NCBI GenBank assembly: GCA_038030265.1 | Contig: CM075938.1 | Coordinates: 1,341,009 to 1,405,008 of the forward strand | Origin: Corythucha ciliata | Taxonomy: Eukaryota > Arthropoda > Insecta > Hemiptera > Tingidae | DNA: 64,000 bases | Direction: 5' to 3' | Translations under genes and position numbers: made by a program | Shown: positions 21,861-33,567 of the stretch, piece by piece | Layout of the letters: the number at the start of each line of letters is the position of its first letter | Position numbering within the stretch: position 1 is the first letter of the stretch | Notes under the pieces: model-generated | The model's input: only the letters and a program-made list of their open reading frames with translations | Database searches by the model: none | What the model was told of the DNA's origin: nothing

Positions 21861-22165
21861 AAAATCAAACGCTACTTCGCGGATAAAGTTGAGAAAATCG
21901 CTAATTCATGGAAGGGAGTGCAAAAAGGCGCATTATATATAATTAATATTCTAATTGTAAGTCATGGCCGAAATTTGAGGCAAATCGCTAATTCGTCGGG
22001 TAAAAACGCTACTTTGTGGCTATACATATAATGTTGGGGAAAAGAGCCAATTCACGCATAAAATTGACGAAAACACTAATTCGCGGCTGAAGTGGTGAAA
22101 AATCGCTAATTCGTGGCTAAAGTTAAGAAAAACCACTAAATCGCAACTAAAACTTACATTTCCTG
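21860..22165 (+). repeat. Minisatellite family A block
   Basis: Units such as GCTAATTCGTGGCTAAAGTT and TAAAATTGACGAAAACACTA match the 4250-5800 family. The following 22170-22370 shares TTTCCGCCCCGGGC with the interruption near 5085. Confidence 0.7.
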
Positions 22166-22369
22166 TTCATTATTTGGTGACGCGAGGCTGCCTCAAAGAG
22201 ATTTTCCGCCCCGGGCTGGCTAGAGTGTGTGCTCATTTCAATGCATTACAGGCCGTACAAAAAATAGCGTACAAAACACACGGGCGGTATTTTGTCAGTA
22301 GTCATTACGAATTCGGGCGACTTGGGCTTTTTGAGGGACAATTTTGTGTCGTGAATGTACACCTAGAAC

Positions 22370-22480
22370 TAGGGTAACAAGATTAAAAAATCTCCGAGAC
22401 AATTTTTCCGAGGACGCCTGTTTCGAAAAGTAGGACAATAGTAGGACGCTTTAGACTCCTAACGACTACTAGATAGGAAA
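22370..22480. mobile_element. One terminus of a TAGGGTGA-type DNA element
   Basis: TAGGGTAACAAG, followed by CCGAGGACGCCTGTTTCG and AAGTAGGACAATAGTAGGAC, is the inverted counterpart of the end at 47717-47844. The opposite end of this copy was not found. Confidence 0.55.
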
Positions 22481-23180
22481 TAAGTTTGGGAAGAACAAAA
22501 AACTACGGAACCGAGGCTTGAAAGAGGAAAAACTATTAAATTATGGCTTTTGAATGACCCTAATCCACGAATTAGGTTTTGAAAGAGTGAAAGCCCGCAA
22601 AAGGGTTTGTGAGAGCAAAAATGACAAAATTTTGTGTTTGATCGAGCCAAATTCATGAATTTGCTTTTTGAAAGAGCAAACATTGTTTTTCGGACTAGCG
22701 AAATTTCCGAAACTGAATTCAGGAAAAACTTGGGATACGAAATTTGTTTTTTGAAAAAATTAAATTACGCGAAACTAGGTCTTGAAATAGCAAAACTTCG
22801 TGAAATAAGGTTTTGAAGAAGCAAAATCCGCGATATTGGTTACGAGAGAGCGAAAATCCTGAGTAAAATTTGGTTTCACGAAATTTTTGTTTTCGAATTG
22901 GTCAAAGCCGTGTGGCCGTGGGACTGTGGACTCCAGAAAGAGCAAAACCCACGAAATTTTGGTGAGTAAAGTAACCAACGCATGTAAAAATTGTGGGTGA
23001 AATGAGCCAAATCCACAAAATTAGGTTTCGAATGAAAATAAATCCGCAAAATTTGGATTTTTAAGACCAAAATACTCCCAAACAGGGAATTTGGATTTTA
23101 GAAGAGTCGAATTCATTTTCTCAATTAGCAAAACCTGCGAAACTGATTTCAGGTAAGATCTAAAACCATAAAACTTTGGT
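22440..23180 (+). repeat. Minisatellite family C, about 30 bp unit
   Basis: Degenerate units of the form AAATTAGGTTTTGAAAGAGC plus AAAATCCGCG repeat here. The family recurs inverted at 47370-47690, inside the related TAGGGTGA element, and at 55800-56220. 23180-23460 is a less regular G/C-richer stretch with GCGAATCG motifs and no gene. Confidence 0.7.
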
Positions 23181-23459
23181 TTTAAACGCGTGACAATAAG
23201 CGAAATTTATGCGAAAAGTGACGCCAAGGGCAAACTTTAAGCGAATCGTTACATTTTGAGGAGCGGCAAAAAAAACCCCAAGGCGGGCAAAACGCAACAT
23301 CCGGGCAAACACTCAGGTGAATCGCCACATTCAAGGAAAAAAATTTTGTCGTGAAATGCCGCGTCAAGGGCAACAAATTATGCGAAATGCTTCACCAATA
23401 AGAGCAATGTTAAGGTGACACATTGTCCATTTCATGTAAAAACTCGTTGGTTTCACGAA

Positions 23460-26400
23460 AAAATTGTCAATTTCATAACGAAATTGTCTGTTTTATGAGA
23501 AAACTTTCAATTTTTATAAGACATCTTAAGCTTATGAGCACAATGGTTGATTTCAAGTGGAAATTAACAGTCTAAAAGGCGTCAATTTGATTATTAAATC
23601 GTCAGTTTAATAACGAAATAGTCAATTTTAAGAAGAAATAACGCATTGTATAAGAAAGCGTCAATATAATGAGAAAATTGCCCTTTTTTCAACGAATTTT
23701 CGATTTTCTAAGAAAATTGTTAGTCCGAATTGAAAATTGTTTATTTCAGGAGAAAAACGTAAATTTTCTTGAAATTGTTAAGGTCAGGACCAAATTGTCA
23801 GTTTCACGAGGATATTGTCATTTCTATCAGCAAATTGGCATTTTTATATTAGCGCATTGTCAATTTAATTAAAACTCGTCAATTTGAAGCCGAGATTGTC
23901 AATTTGCCGTGGAAATAGTCAATTTCACTTGGAAATTGTAACTTATCCTCAAAAGTGTTATTTTTGGTCCATGGAACTTATTATTTGATTATTGTTGATA
24001 CAGTAATTCGTGATCGTTTCGAAATTATCAATTTTATGAGGACATATTGTAAATTTTATGAGAAAATTGTCAATTTTACGAAAAAATTACCATTTTTGTG
24101 AGGAAATTGTCAATTTTATGAGGAAATTGTCAATTTTATAAGGAAATTGTGAATTTTATGACGAAATTGCATGTTTAATGACGAATTTGTCAATTTTATA
24201 AGGAAATTGTGAATTTTATGACGAAATTGCATGTTAATGCCGAAATTGTCGGTTTCATGAGGAAATTGGCTTTTTTATGAGGAAAATGTAAATTTTGTCA
24301 GGAAATTGTCTATTTTATGCGAAAATTGTCTATTTTATGAGGAAAATGTCTATTTTATGTGTAAATTAATCAATTTTACGGGGATATTGTTCATTTTATG
24401 AGGAAAACGTCAATTTTATAAGAAAATCGTGAATTTTATGACGAAATTGTATGTCTTATGACAAAATTGTCTATTTTATGAGGAAATTAACATTTTTGTC
24501 AGGAAATAATAAATTTTATGAAGAAATTGTCATTTTTACAATTATCAATTTTATGGGAACATTGTCCATCTCACGAGGAAAGTGTCAATTTTATAAGAAA
24601 ATCGTGAATTTTATGACGAAATTGTATGTTTTATGACAAATTTGTCAATTTTATGAGGAAAATGTAAATTTTGTCAGGAAATTGTCCATTTTATGAGGAA
24701 ATTGTCAATTTTATAAGGAAATTGTGAATTTTGTGATGAAATTGTATGTTTTATGACAAATTTGTCAATTTTATGAGGAAATTGACATTTTTAAGAAAAA
24801 ATGAAAATTTTGTCAGGAAATTGTCCATTTTATGAAAAAGTAATCAATTTTATGGGGAAATTGTCTATTTTATGAGAAAATTGTCTATTTTATGAGGAAA
24901 ATGTCTATTTTATGAGTAAATTAATCAATTTTACGGGGATATTGTTCATTTTATGAGGAAAACGTCAATTTTATAAGAAAATCGTGAATTTTATGACGAA
25001 ATTGTATGTCTTATGACAAAATTGTCTATTTTATGAGGAAATTAACAAAATTTTATGAGGAAATCGTCAATTTCATTAGGAAACTGTCTATTTTACGAGG
25101 AAATTAACATTTTTGTAAGGAAATAATAAATTTTAAGAAGAAATTGTCATTTTTACAATTATCAATTTTATGGGAAAATTGTCCATCTTACGAGGAAAGT
25201 GTCAATTTTGTAAGGAAATCGTCAATTTTATGAGGAAATTGTCCATTTTATGAGAAAAATGTCAATTTTATAAGAAAATCGTGAATTTTGTGATGAAATT
25301 GTATGTTTTATGACAAATTCGTCGATTTTATGAGGAAATTGACTTTTTTTATGAGGAAAATGTAAATTTTGTCAGGAAATTGTCTATTTGATGAGGAAGT
25401 AATCAATTTTATGGGGAAATTGTCTATTTTATGAGAAAATTGTCTATTTTATGAGGAAAACGTCTATTTTATGTGTAAATTAATCAATTTTACGGGGATA
25501 TTGTTCATTTTATGAGGAAAACGTCTATTTTATGAGAAAATCGTAAATTTTATGACGAAATTATATGTTTTATGACAAAATTGTCAATTTTATGAGGAAA
25601 TCGGCAGTTTTATGAGGAAATTGTCTATTTTATGAGGTAATTAACATTTTTATAAGGAAATAATAAATTTTATGAAGAAATTGTCATTTTTACAATTATC
25701 AACAATTATCAATTTTATGGGAAAATCGTCCATTTTACGAGGAAAGTGTCAATTTTGTAAGGAAATCGTGAATTTTATATGAGGATATTGTCAATTTTAC
25801 GAGGAAATGATAAATATTGTGAATCATTGTCAGTTTTACGAGGAAATTGTCAATTTTATATGGAAATTGTGAATTTTTTGATGAAATTGTATGTGTTATG
25901 ACAAAATTGTCAATTTTATGAGGAAATTGACATTTTTATGAGGAAAAGGAAAATTTTGTCAGGAAATTGTCCATTTTATGAAAAAGTAATCAATTTTATG
26001 GGGAAATTGTCTATTTTATGAGAAAATTGTCTATTTTATGAGGAAAATGTCTATTTTGTGTGTAAATTAATCAATTTTACGGGGATATTGTTAATTTTAT
26101 GAGGAAAACGTCTATTTTATAAGAAAATCGTCAATTTTATGACGAAATTGTATGTTTTACGACAAAATTGTCAATTTTATGAGGAAATCGGCAATTTTAT
26201 GAGGAAATTACCTATTTCATGAGGTAATTAACATTTTTATAAGGAAATAATACATTTTATGAGGAAATTGACATTTTTATGAGGAAAATGAAAATTTTGT
26301 CAGGAAATTGTACATTTTATGAAAAAGTAATCAATTTTGATAGGGAATTGTCTATTTTATGAGGAAATAATCTATTTTATGGGGGAATTGTCCATTTTAT

Positions 26401-26469
26401 GAAGAAAAGTTCAATTTTCTATGGAAATCGTGAATTTTATGAGGATATTGTCAATTTTGCGAGGAAATG
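23460..26469 (+). repeat. Minisatellite family D, 20 bp unit with higher-order structure
   Basis: The unit is approximately GAGGAAATTGTCAATTTTAT (20 bp), in well over a hundred degenerate copies. A longer pattern is superimposed: the landmark GTAAATTAATCAATTTTACG occurs at about 24361, 24916, 25475 and 26062, so the spacing is 555, 559 and 587 bp. The array is cut by Copia-1 and by the Jockey element, and resumes at 39745-40090. Confidence 0.9.
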
Positions 26470-26654
26470 TGTTGAATATTTACACTCGCTCCAGCCTCAA
26501 CAATTAATTTTTTTATGTAATGATCACATGATCATATTAATAGTTGTTATTGTTCTTTCCCTTTAAGTGGTCATAAAAATATAATAACAATTAAAAAAAT
26601 CTAAAGGCGACTTTCTAACTTCTCGGTCAATTACATTGCGCTAAAACAATTACA
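26470..26654 (+). repeat. Copia-1 5' LTR
   Basis: It begins TGTTGAATATTTACACTCGC and ends AAACAATTACA. Its partner is at 35208-35391. Confidence 0.95.
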
Positions 26655-26667
26655 GGTTATGGGCCGC
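26655..26667 (+). promoter_or_regulatory. Copia-1 primer-binding site, initiator tRNA-Met anticodon region
   Basis: GGTTATGGGCCGC follows the LTR directly. GGTTATGGGCC is complementary to the anticodon stem-loop of initiator tRNA-Met, as in Drosophila copia, which uses an internally cleaved half-tRNA rather than the 3' CCA end. Confidence 0.8.
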
Positions 26668-26701
26668 TAATTGACCCGAAAGTTGGCTGAACGTCGAAAA
26701 T

Positions 26702-26880
26702 ATGAATTACCGAATTGAACCACTGTCCCAAGAAAACTATGACACTTGGAAAATTCAAGCAGAGGCTGTTCTTATTAAAAACAAATTATGGGGCTACGTC
26801 TCAGGAACCATCCCTCCACCTGACGATCACGCAACCCAACAAGAAGAGAACAAATGGGCGGAACGTCCACCTCGTCAACA
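26702..26880 (+). pseudogene. gag: Copia-1 gag, N-terminal remnant
   Basis: The frame starts MNYRIEPLSQENYDTWKIQA and continues LIKNKLWGYVSG. This is the usual start of copia Gag (xxNYxxWKxxxExxLxxxxLWxxVxG). After about 60 residues it is joined, by deletion and in another frame, to the pre-integrase region. The capsid C-terminus, zinc knuckle and protease are missing. Confidence 0.9.
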
Positions 26881-28045
26881 ATCGACGTATGGCACAAAAA
26901 ATTAGGACACGTTAACGAAGATGACTTGAAAATTGCATGTAAAAAGAAAATTCTCAAGGGCCTGTCATTCGACCTTAGCGAAGATCTCGGCAGTTGTGAC
27001 ACCTGCATCAAATCGAAGATGACACAAACTCCGTTTCATTTTCGAGAGACTCCTAAAAACGTCGAAATCCTCCAAATTATACATTCTGATGTTTGCGGTC
27101 CAATGAACATCGAATCACCAGGAGGAGCTAAATTTTTTGTAACTTTCATTGATGAAAAATCACGATACAGACGTGTCTACTTCTTGAAACACAAAAATGA
27201 AGTGTTCGAACATTTTAAAATTTTCAAAGAAGAAGCTGAAAATTTCCATGGCAAAAAAAATTAAATTTCTCCAGTCTGATAACGGAAGAGATGAATAATG
27301 CAACCGAGCATTCGATCACTTTCTCCAAGAAAACGGGATTCAAAGACGTTTGTCAGCTTTCTACACACCTCAACAAAATGGGTTAGCTGAAAGACTCAAT
27401 AGGACTCTACTCGAGAAGGCAAGATGCTTGATGGTTGACTCCAATGCTCCTCAATACCTGTGGGCAGAAGCGATCAACACGGCAAACTATCTAAAAAACC
27501 GCACCCCATCAAGATCTTTGAACCATCAGACACCCATACAAAAATGGAGAAATAAGAAACCTTCCATCAGACACCTTCAAATCTTTGGCACCAAGGCGTT
27601 TGTATTGAATAAACGACCAGGAAATAAAAAATTCGAGCCACGAGCAAAAGAAGGCATTTTCGTCGGCTATTCAGAAGTATCCAAAGCTTACCGAATATGG
27701 ATTCCCTCAGAAAACAAAATTGAAATTAGTCGCGACGTAAAAATTGTTGATGAACTCCCTCCTCCTAAAACCAATAAAATCGGAGCCAAACAGACAACTC
27801 TTGAAATCACGCTCCAACCAAAAACGAGTGAAGAAAAACGAGATAGAGACGACAAATGTGACCGCGAAAATGTAGAGCAGGAAGAAATTCAAGCTATAAA
27901 CAATCAAGAGAGTCAAGAACTAGAACCAGAACTAGAAGACATTCAAGATATGAACGTTGGAGAAGCTTGCGTTGCTCAAAATTCATCAGTTCATAATAAT
28001 CATTCACAACTCAGAAGGTCTGAAAGATCAAGAAGAGCACCCTTA
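26880..28045 (+). pseudogene. pol: Copia-1 integrase
   Basis: The GAG-pre-integrase zinc module is visible as WHKKLGHVNEDDL with CDTCIKSK. The catalytic core follows: HSDVCGPM (first Asp), SDNGRDE (second Asp region) and NGLAERLNRTLLEKAR (the Glu). ARCLMVDSNAPQYLWAEAIN and YLKNRTPSRSLN are typical of copia. The C-terminal segment ends at RRSERSRRAP, exactly where the inserted element begins. A frameshift occurs at an A run near 27255 and an in-frame TAA lies at about 27294, so the protein is inactive. Confidence 0.9.
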
Positions 28046-30328
28046 TGCCGTGTACACACGGGGACTTTTCTGTCCTGTCTTCTATTGTAGCTGGTGTTTT
28101 AAGTAGTTAAAAACATTAAAAGTGAAGTTTTAGGTTTGTTTGGTTGAATGATAGTTCAAGAAATTGAATTATTTCTTTTTTATTATCCCCATTTTGAAGC
28201 CCATGGAGGGGCTTAGTATGAAATTATTCGCACATAAATTTGAAGCATTTCTATTACCCCCTCTCTTGAACCCTCTGCTGAAGTGAAACAAAAAACCAAA
28301 ATGCTTCGTTTGAACCAAGTTTAAACACTGAAATGTATTGCCATATGGGCAGACAAGTACTTGCGCAAGAAATGTCCGACTTTTTCCCAGATTTGTTTCA
28401 AGGCCTTTTTTTCTGGCAGCATTCTACCTTCTAGAGGTTTGGGGAACTGAACAGTTGATACCTCGACCCCCGTCCTATCCTTCCTCGTCTTCTTTTCTCT
28501 TCTTAATTCTGCATTTATTAAATTACCTAATTAATTAAAATGTGGCCATTATTGTGCACGGGGACATTAGATTTCTTAAAAGGGTCAAACAGTAAAAAAT
28601 TTCGTCGTGTGCCTCCCGCACAGAATATTGGGCAAAAAATGAAGGCCCAGATTGGCAAGGACGACTCTTGAGTCTTGGCTACTATGCAGGGTACAGGGGC
28701 ACCTTCCCTGCCCGCAGGCGCGGATCCAGAGTCGGCTCAAGGAGGGGGCTATGACCTCATAAAACACTATCACAGTTTGGCCAAAATATTCTTCGCCCCG
28801 AAAGAAGCGAGCTCGACCTATAGTGGTGGAGGAGGGAAGGCGTGGCCTCTCATGTACCACCGCTGGAACTTCTGACAAGTCTTTGGACACGACGAACCCA
28901 ATAATCTGGGCCTTTCAACCTTGCTCCCGCCTTATCTTTTGACCTCTTTACGACACGTTTTCAGTAGGGGTCAACTGAGCAATGTCCAAGGGACTCATAA
29001 ACCACGTCCAGTTCAAATAGAGACACTTTGAAAACATAAGTATTCAGCCTAAAAACCGTCCCTGGGCAATTTCTGACAAAAAGGTCAACTTAAAATAATA
29101 AAAATTGGCAAAACCGCGAATCTTGAGGTTTCTCCACACAGGGAGTCTAAATTTTTATACGAATTTCCGATCAGATGAGCGTTTGAGTGTTTATCACTGT
29201 GATGCCACCGTTTTTGACCACTTATTGCACACGTTCGCATTTAAGGTTGTGGACAGTACGTTGCACGCGGTATCCTCACAATCGACAGTTGCCTGAATTA
29301 CATCAGGGCTCCAACTCCAAGCCCACGGTAGAGCTTCAACCTTAGCAGGCGGGGATCCAGGGAGGGGCCCCTCGTCAGTTTTGTCGTTTTTATAGTGCAA
29401 ATAGTCCGCCATACCATTTGTAGGTTGCGAATGGTCAGTTTGCCATTTCCAATGTGCAAATTGTCAGGTCATTTATATGTATAAGGAATGAATATTAGCC
29501 AGGGCGATATTTTCAGAGCAAAAATAGTCATTTTTGACATATTAAGCCGCGTCCACACTTGTAACAAACTGCCGCTCCGCTCCTCCGAACCGAACAAATG
29601 GCGTGTTCGGGGCGGCGAAACTTCAAAGGAAATGTGTACGGTGGAGCGGAGCGGGCCCGCTCCATCAGTTGTCGGTTTTTCACTGCCGCATCAAAGGAAT
29701 GTTCGATATTGGGATGATACAAGTGTGGACGGTGTGGTGTGGCTTGCCGTTCCGCTCAGCCGTTCATCACCCATTCTACCTACTTCGTATAGTGCATTGC
29801 AAACTGACTGAGCCCGCGTTTTCTCGCATTTGTTTTTACGTGAAACGTCTTTATTTTTACTAGTCGTATGCTTTTGTGTCAGTGCGGATTTCATTAGAAG
29901 TTAAAAATCATTCGAATAGTCAATCAAGTATGGAGTGGGATAAGAAAGAATTAGTGGGGCCCGAGCTCATGGTGCAATTGAAATGTTTAAGTAAAAAGTT
30001 TAATTAACAATTAAAATTCAGAAATCCCGTCCGATTAACCACTGGAAAGAAACGGAACAAACTGGGTTGAACGACAAAAGAGACTGACCAAGAAGAGCGC
30101 TCCTCATCATTTCACTGCTCCTCCCGAGGAACGGAACGGGGAGCAGAGCGATGTTCGGTTCGGCAGAATGTTCACACCAATTTGTTCGAGCTTGCCGCTC
30201 CGCTCCTCCGCTCTGCTTCGGGAGCGGAGCGGCAGTTTGTTACAAGTATGTTTGTAATTTGGGTGATATTGTCGAGTTTCAGATCAATAAATCAAAAAAA
30301 GAGATGTCTCTCCACTTTTTATTCGCAG

Positions 30329-30370
30329 CTTATACCGGTTTCAATGTCTCACCGCATCATCATCAGTAAG
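30329..30370 (-). ncRNA. Hammerhead ribozyme motif, inverted copy
   Basis: This is the same motif on the minus strand, with one base change in helix II (GACATT instead of GGCATT) that weakens one pair. All core residues remain. Confidence 0.75.
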
Positions 30371-30525
30371 TCTAAGTACAACAAACAATCAACAGTATTT
30401 TACAATAAAAACATATTTTCGGTCATTACAGTGACGTACCTTCAAAAACTAAACACATTCACAAGGTCGTTACACCTCGTCGTCAAGAAAACGTACTAAT
30501 AAGAAAAACAAAAGGAAGTCGTACA

Positions 30526-31386
30526 TTAGGCGGGGTCATTCTCCGTACCTCCCTCTTGGTTAAACCTCGCATTTCGAGTAAACAATGATAACATTGGAGA
30601 GCGTTCGAATGATTTGATATTATTTATACATTCAAAACCATCTGTCTGTTCACATTTTAAGATTTCAAATTTCTCCCACCAATCCAGTATAGGACCTTTA
30701 TCTAAGTAATGTAAGACTTCAACGCCATTTTCTTTATCAAACATGTGTCCCGATTCGCGAAGATGGTCTTTAAATTCCGATGCACACTTGCTGGATTTTG
30801 GAAGATGTTCCTCCACTCTACATTTTATTTTCCTGCCAGTCTGGCCGACGTACGCCTTCCTGCATGTGCAGACCAACTTATAGACCCCACTGCGCTCTTC
30901 TTTTGGAGTCGCGTCTTTCGGGGATGGGCATAAACGTGCCAGAGACTGTCCATTCCTAAACGCCACGCGGTATCCTTCACGCCTTAAAACGGCCGCCACC
31001 TTGGAGGAGACTTCACCCATGTAAGGAAGGACACAAAAACTTTCCTTTGTGGGGTCCGACTCCCTTGGGGCTCTGAGTCCCAGGGAGATCTCCTCAACTG
31101 CGAGATTCCTTAATGTCTTCTGAAGAAGCCGCTCCACCATGTTGTCGTCATATCCATTCCGTCTGGCTAAATATTTTATTAATCGTAACTCTTTCTCAAA
31201 AAGGTCACGCTTCAAAGGTGTAGTTATTAGGCGATGCAATAGCCAATGAAAACCCGCGAGCTTATGCGCCCAAGGGTGGCGTGACTCCCTTGGGATCATA
31301 GTATCGGTCGGCGTACGTCGGCCAGACTGGCAGGAAAATAAAATGTAGAGTGGAGGAACATCTTCCAAAATCCAGCAAGTGTGCAT
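30526..31386 (-). pseudogene. Penelope-like RT C-terminus and GIY-YIG endonuclease
   Basis: The 286-residue frame contains LHRLITTPLKRDLFEKELRL and ARRNGYDDNMVERLL (end of the PLE reverse transcriptase), then the GIY-YIG nuclease: SGVYKLVCTCRKAYVGQTGR at about residues 166-185, with Tyr169, Tyr179 and Arg186 in the expected places, followed by RVEEH and the conserved Asn region ECINN. The nuclease nicks target DNA for target-primed reverse transcription in this class. The RT catalytic palm is missing by 5' truncation. The first 24 residues come from the opposite, inverted copy, so the apparent start is artificial. Confidence 0.9.
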
Positions 31387-31640
31387 CGGAATTTAAAGAC
31401 CATCTTCGCGAATCGGGACACATGTTTGATAAAGAAAATGGCGTTGAAGTCTTACATTACTTAGATAAAGGTCCTATACTGGATTGGTGGGAGAAATTTG
31501 AAATCTTAAAATGTGAACAGACAGATGGTTTTGAATGTATAAATAATATCAAATCATTCGAACGCTCTCCAATGTTATCATTGTTTACTCGAAATGCGAG
31601 GTTTAACCAAGAGGGAGGTACGGAGAATGACCCCGCCTAA
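31318..31640 (+). pseudogene. Second, shorter copy of the Penelope GIY-YIG C-terminus
   Basis: It encodes the same 96 C-terminal residues as the minus-strand copy, starting after the R-x-x-E-E-H motif and ending NDPA. The sequences look identical at protein level, so the inverted duplication formed recently or at the moment of insertion. Confidence 0.9.
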
Positions 31641-31795
31641 TGTACGACTTCCTTTTGTTTTTCTTATTAGTACGTTTTCTTGACGACGAGGTGTAACGAC
31701 CTTGTGAATGTGTTTAGTTTTTGAAGGTACGTCACTGTAATGACCGAAAATATGTTTTTATTGTAAAATACTGTTGATTGTTTGTTGTACTTAGA

Positions 31796-31837
31796 CTTAC
31801 TGATGATGATGCGGTGAGGCATTGAAACCGGTATAAG
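31796..31837 (+). ncRNA. Hammerhead ribozyme motif of the Penelope-like element
   Basis: The core is CTGATGA at 31800-31806, a helix II formed by ATGC (in TGATGC) and GCAT, and GAAA at 31824-31827. It is followed by the tiny palindromic helix III ACCGGT and predicted cleavage after GTA (31833). CTTA (31796-31799) pairs with TAAG (31834-31837) as helix I. Short type I hammerheads with this layout are known from Penelope-like elements, where they likely act as dimers and process the transcript. Confidence 0.8.
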
Positions 31838-31904
31838 CTGCGAATAAAAAGTGGAGAGACATCTCTTTTTTTGATTTATTTGTTACAAGTGTGGACGCGG
31901 CTTT

Positions 31905-32470
31905 AGGGTCTGAATGGTGAGTTTTGCCGTTTTTGAAGCGGTCATTGCTAGTTTGGTCATTTTTACAGCAGGCATTGCACGTTTAGCAATTTTCTACGCA
32001 CGAATGGCCAGTTTTGGCCATTCTAAGTGCAGGAATCACCTGTTCAGGCATTTTTGGGCTCGAATTCATAGCACATAAAGTCAGTTTCACCATTTTTAGA
32101 GCGATACCCGCTAGTCAGTTTGGGCATTTTCAAGGCACGAATCGTCAGTTTTGCCAGAATGGTCTGTTTTGCACTTTTCAGGGCGGGAATAATAGGTTAA
32201 GGCGTTTTCAGGGCGCGAACAGTCAGTTTAACCGTTTCATTTGGGACACGAATTGTTCCGTCAAGCCAAGGGCGCGAATGGTCAGTATTAGCCATTTTTG
32301 GAGCAGGAATTGTCAGTTAGGCCATTTTCAGGGCTGCAAGAATCGTCTGGCTAGCCATTTTCAGGGCTGCAAGAATCGTCTGGCTAGCCATTTTTAGGGC
32401 ACTGCAAGTTCTTTTAGCTTTTTTTAGAGCGAGAATTTTCAGGTTGGTAATTTTTAGGGAACTTATTTAG
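31905..32470 (+). repeat. Minisatellite family B, 30 bp unit
   Basis: Degenerate units of the form GCCATTTTTAGGGCGCGAAT plus CGTCAGTTTA repeat here, inside the hAT element. A short block is at 29395-29470. The larger array is at 53560-55720, and inverted blocks are at 45740-45900, 46860-47090, 47850-48000 and 48700-49310. Confidence 0.8.
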
Positions 32471-33060
32471 TCAGTTCAGCCATTTGCAAGGCGCTAATCG
32501 TTTCGAGGGTTGAAAAACACGGGGAACCCGAAAATTGAGACAAATTGTCGATCAGAAGAATCAGTGTAAGGGTTTTCAGTGAGAACCCCGCACAGTGACC
32601 CCACCCGAACTTTTCCACGGACAGTCCTAAAGTCCAAGGAAGAATCTCGATGCCCATGGACCTCTCTGGGTAGCTCAGGGGCCTATAGATACGAATGGTC
32701 TCGAAAAAATGTCACAGAAGGGATCGAAGGACGCTGTTTAAAAGACGCCGTGGAAACCACACCGCTGTTTTTGTCACCAACCGCTCGTACTTAGTGACCC
32801 TGGAGTCAATAAAATCGGATGATACCAACGACCACGAAGTGAAACATTCATTTCTGGACCGTTTTTAAGGGGCTGTATTTCACGGTTAAACATGGTTCGG
32901 GGACATATATAAATCACGTCCGCCTCAGACCAGAACCTTCGACCCTTAAATTTGAGGTGATAATCCCTCGTTAGTGTTTGGGAGGTGGTTTTGATGATGT
33001 TTTTGCGCAAGTGACCAACTACGACTCCAAGGGAGGGGCCACAGGGGCCATGGCCCCTCC
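32471..33060. other. No gene recognised, right part of the nested hAT
   Basis: Short open frames only. 33040-33076 contains the palindrome GGGGCCATGGCCCC next to the hAT terminus. Confidence 0.5.
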
Positions 33061-33567
33061 CTTGGATCCGCCACTGCCTGCCCGGTTTCGGTTCATGGCG
33101 CAAGCCAGCATCCCCAGCTCTGAAAGACCCACCTCCACGTCGTGCCTCTCGGGCACCAGTTGGCCACCAGTCCAATTCCTTGCAGAAGTGGTAAAAAGGG
33201 TCTCACAGCGCGTGTGCCGCCTGGTGTTGGTGGTGCTGGGTGGAGGGTATTGGGGTCTCAAAACTCAAGCTCAGCTGCCACTTGCCAGCCAAAAAACGTA
33301 TTCACGCTAAGCTCCGGTTTTATTTTTTTATTTTTTTTTTATGTCCTGTCCTTTGTTCACAGGGCTAATGTAGACGCGGTATTTCTAAGCTGTGTTTCCG
33401 CGTGGTAGGGAGAAAGGAGAGATTTTTCCAGAATTTCTCCGTTTTTTCTTGGTTTTTTTCGTAGAAACATATGGTTTTTATACTTTTTGACATCACGACA
33501 AACGAACATTCCTAAAAATCTTAAAAATTTCGTGACAGGACAGAAAAGTCTCCGTGTGTACAGGGCT

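Larger units (their letters stand above)
30247..31878. mobile_element. Penelope-like retroelement, truncated, inverted double copy
   Basis: An 11 bp direct repeat TTTGTTACAAG flanks the element at 30236-30246 and 31879-31889. Inside, about 560 bp at each end are inverted copies (30290-30850 and 31310-31870), with a 450 bp unique centre. Thus one copy reads on the minus strand and a shorter one on the plus strand, head to head. This arrangement is typical of Penelope-like elements. Each copy ends with a hammerhead-type motif. Confidence 0.9.
29545..31902. mobile_element. Harbinger-like MITE (TTA target) split by a Penelope-like element
   Basis: Ends are AGCCGCGTCCACACTTGTAA and its inverted copy, bordered by TTA (29542-29544 and 31903-31905). 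Subterminal GCCGCTCCGCTCC blocks are inverted at the two sides. Without the inner insertion it is about 715 bp. The termini resemble those of 28046-33567, so both may belong to one superfamily. No transposase is present. Confidence 0.75.
28715..33076. mobile_element. hAT element with 8 bp target duplication, nested in the Harbinger-like element
   Basis: It begins CAGGCGCGGATCCAGAG and ends CTTGGATCCGCCACTG, flanked by perfect CCTGCCCG at 28707-28714 and 33077-33084. CAGNGGCGGATCCA is a recurring hAT terminus in this window. It has no transposase; the contents are spacer, minisatellite B and a further nested element. A second terminus of the same type, CAGGCGGGGATCCAGGG, lies at 29346. Confidence 0.9.
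28046..33567. mobile_element. PIF/Harbinger-like element inserted in Copia-1 (TTA target site)
   Basis: Ends are TGCCGTGTACACACGG and, inverted, AGCCCTGTACACACGG, followed on both sides by GACTTTTCTGTCCTGTC. They are flanked by TTA (28043-28045 and 33568-33570). Removing the element restores a continuous Copia frame from the integrase tail into the RT segment. TTA duplication suggests PIF/Harbinger. No transposase was recognised; open minus-strand stretches flanking the inner hAT (28560-28714, 33077-33261) may be remnants of one. Confidence 0.75.

Noticed and set aside
23460..26469. Regular short repeats considered as a CRISPR array
   Set aside because: Units are contiguous and degenerate, without unique spacers, and lie in animal-type DNA.
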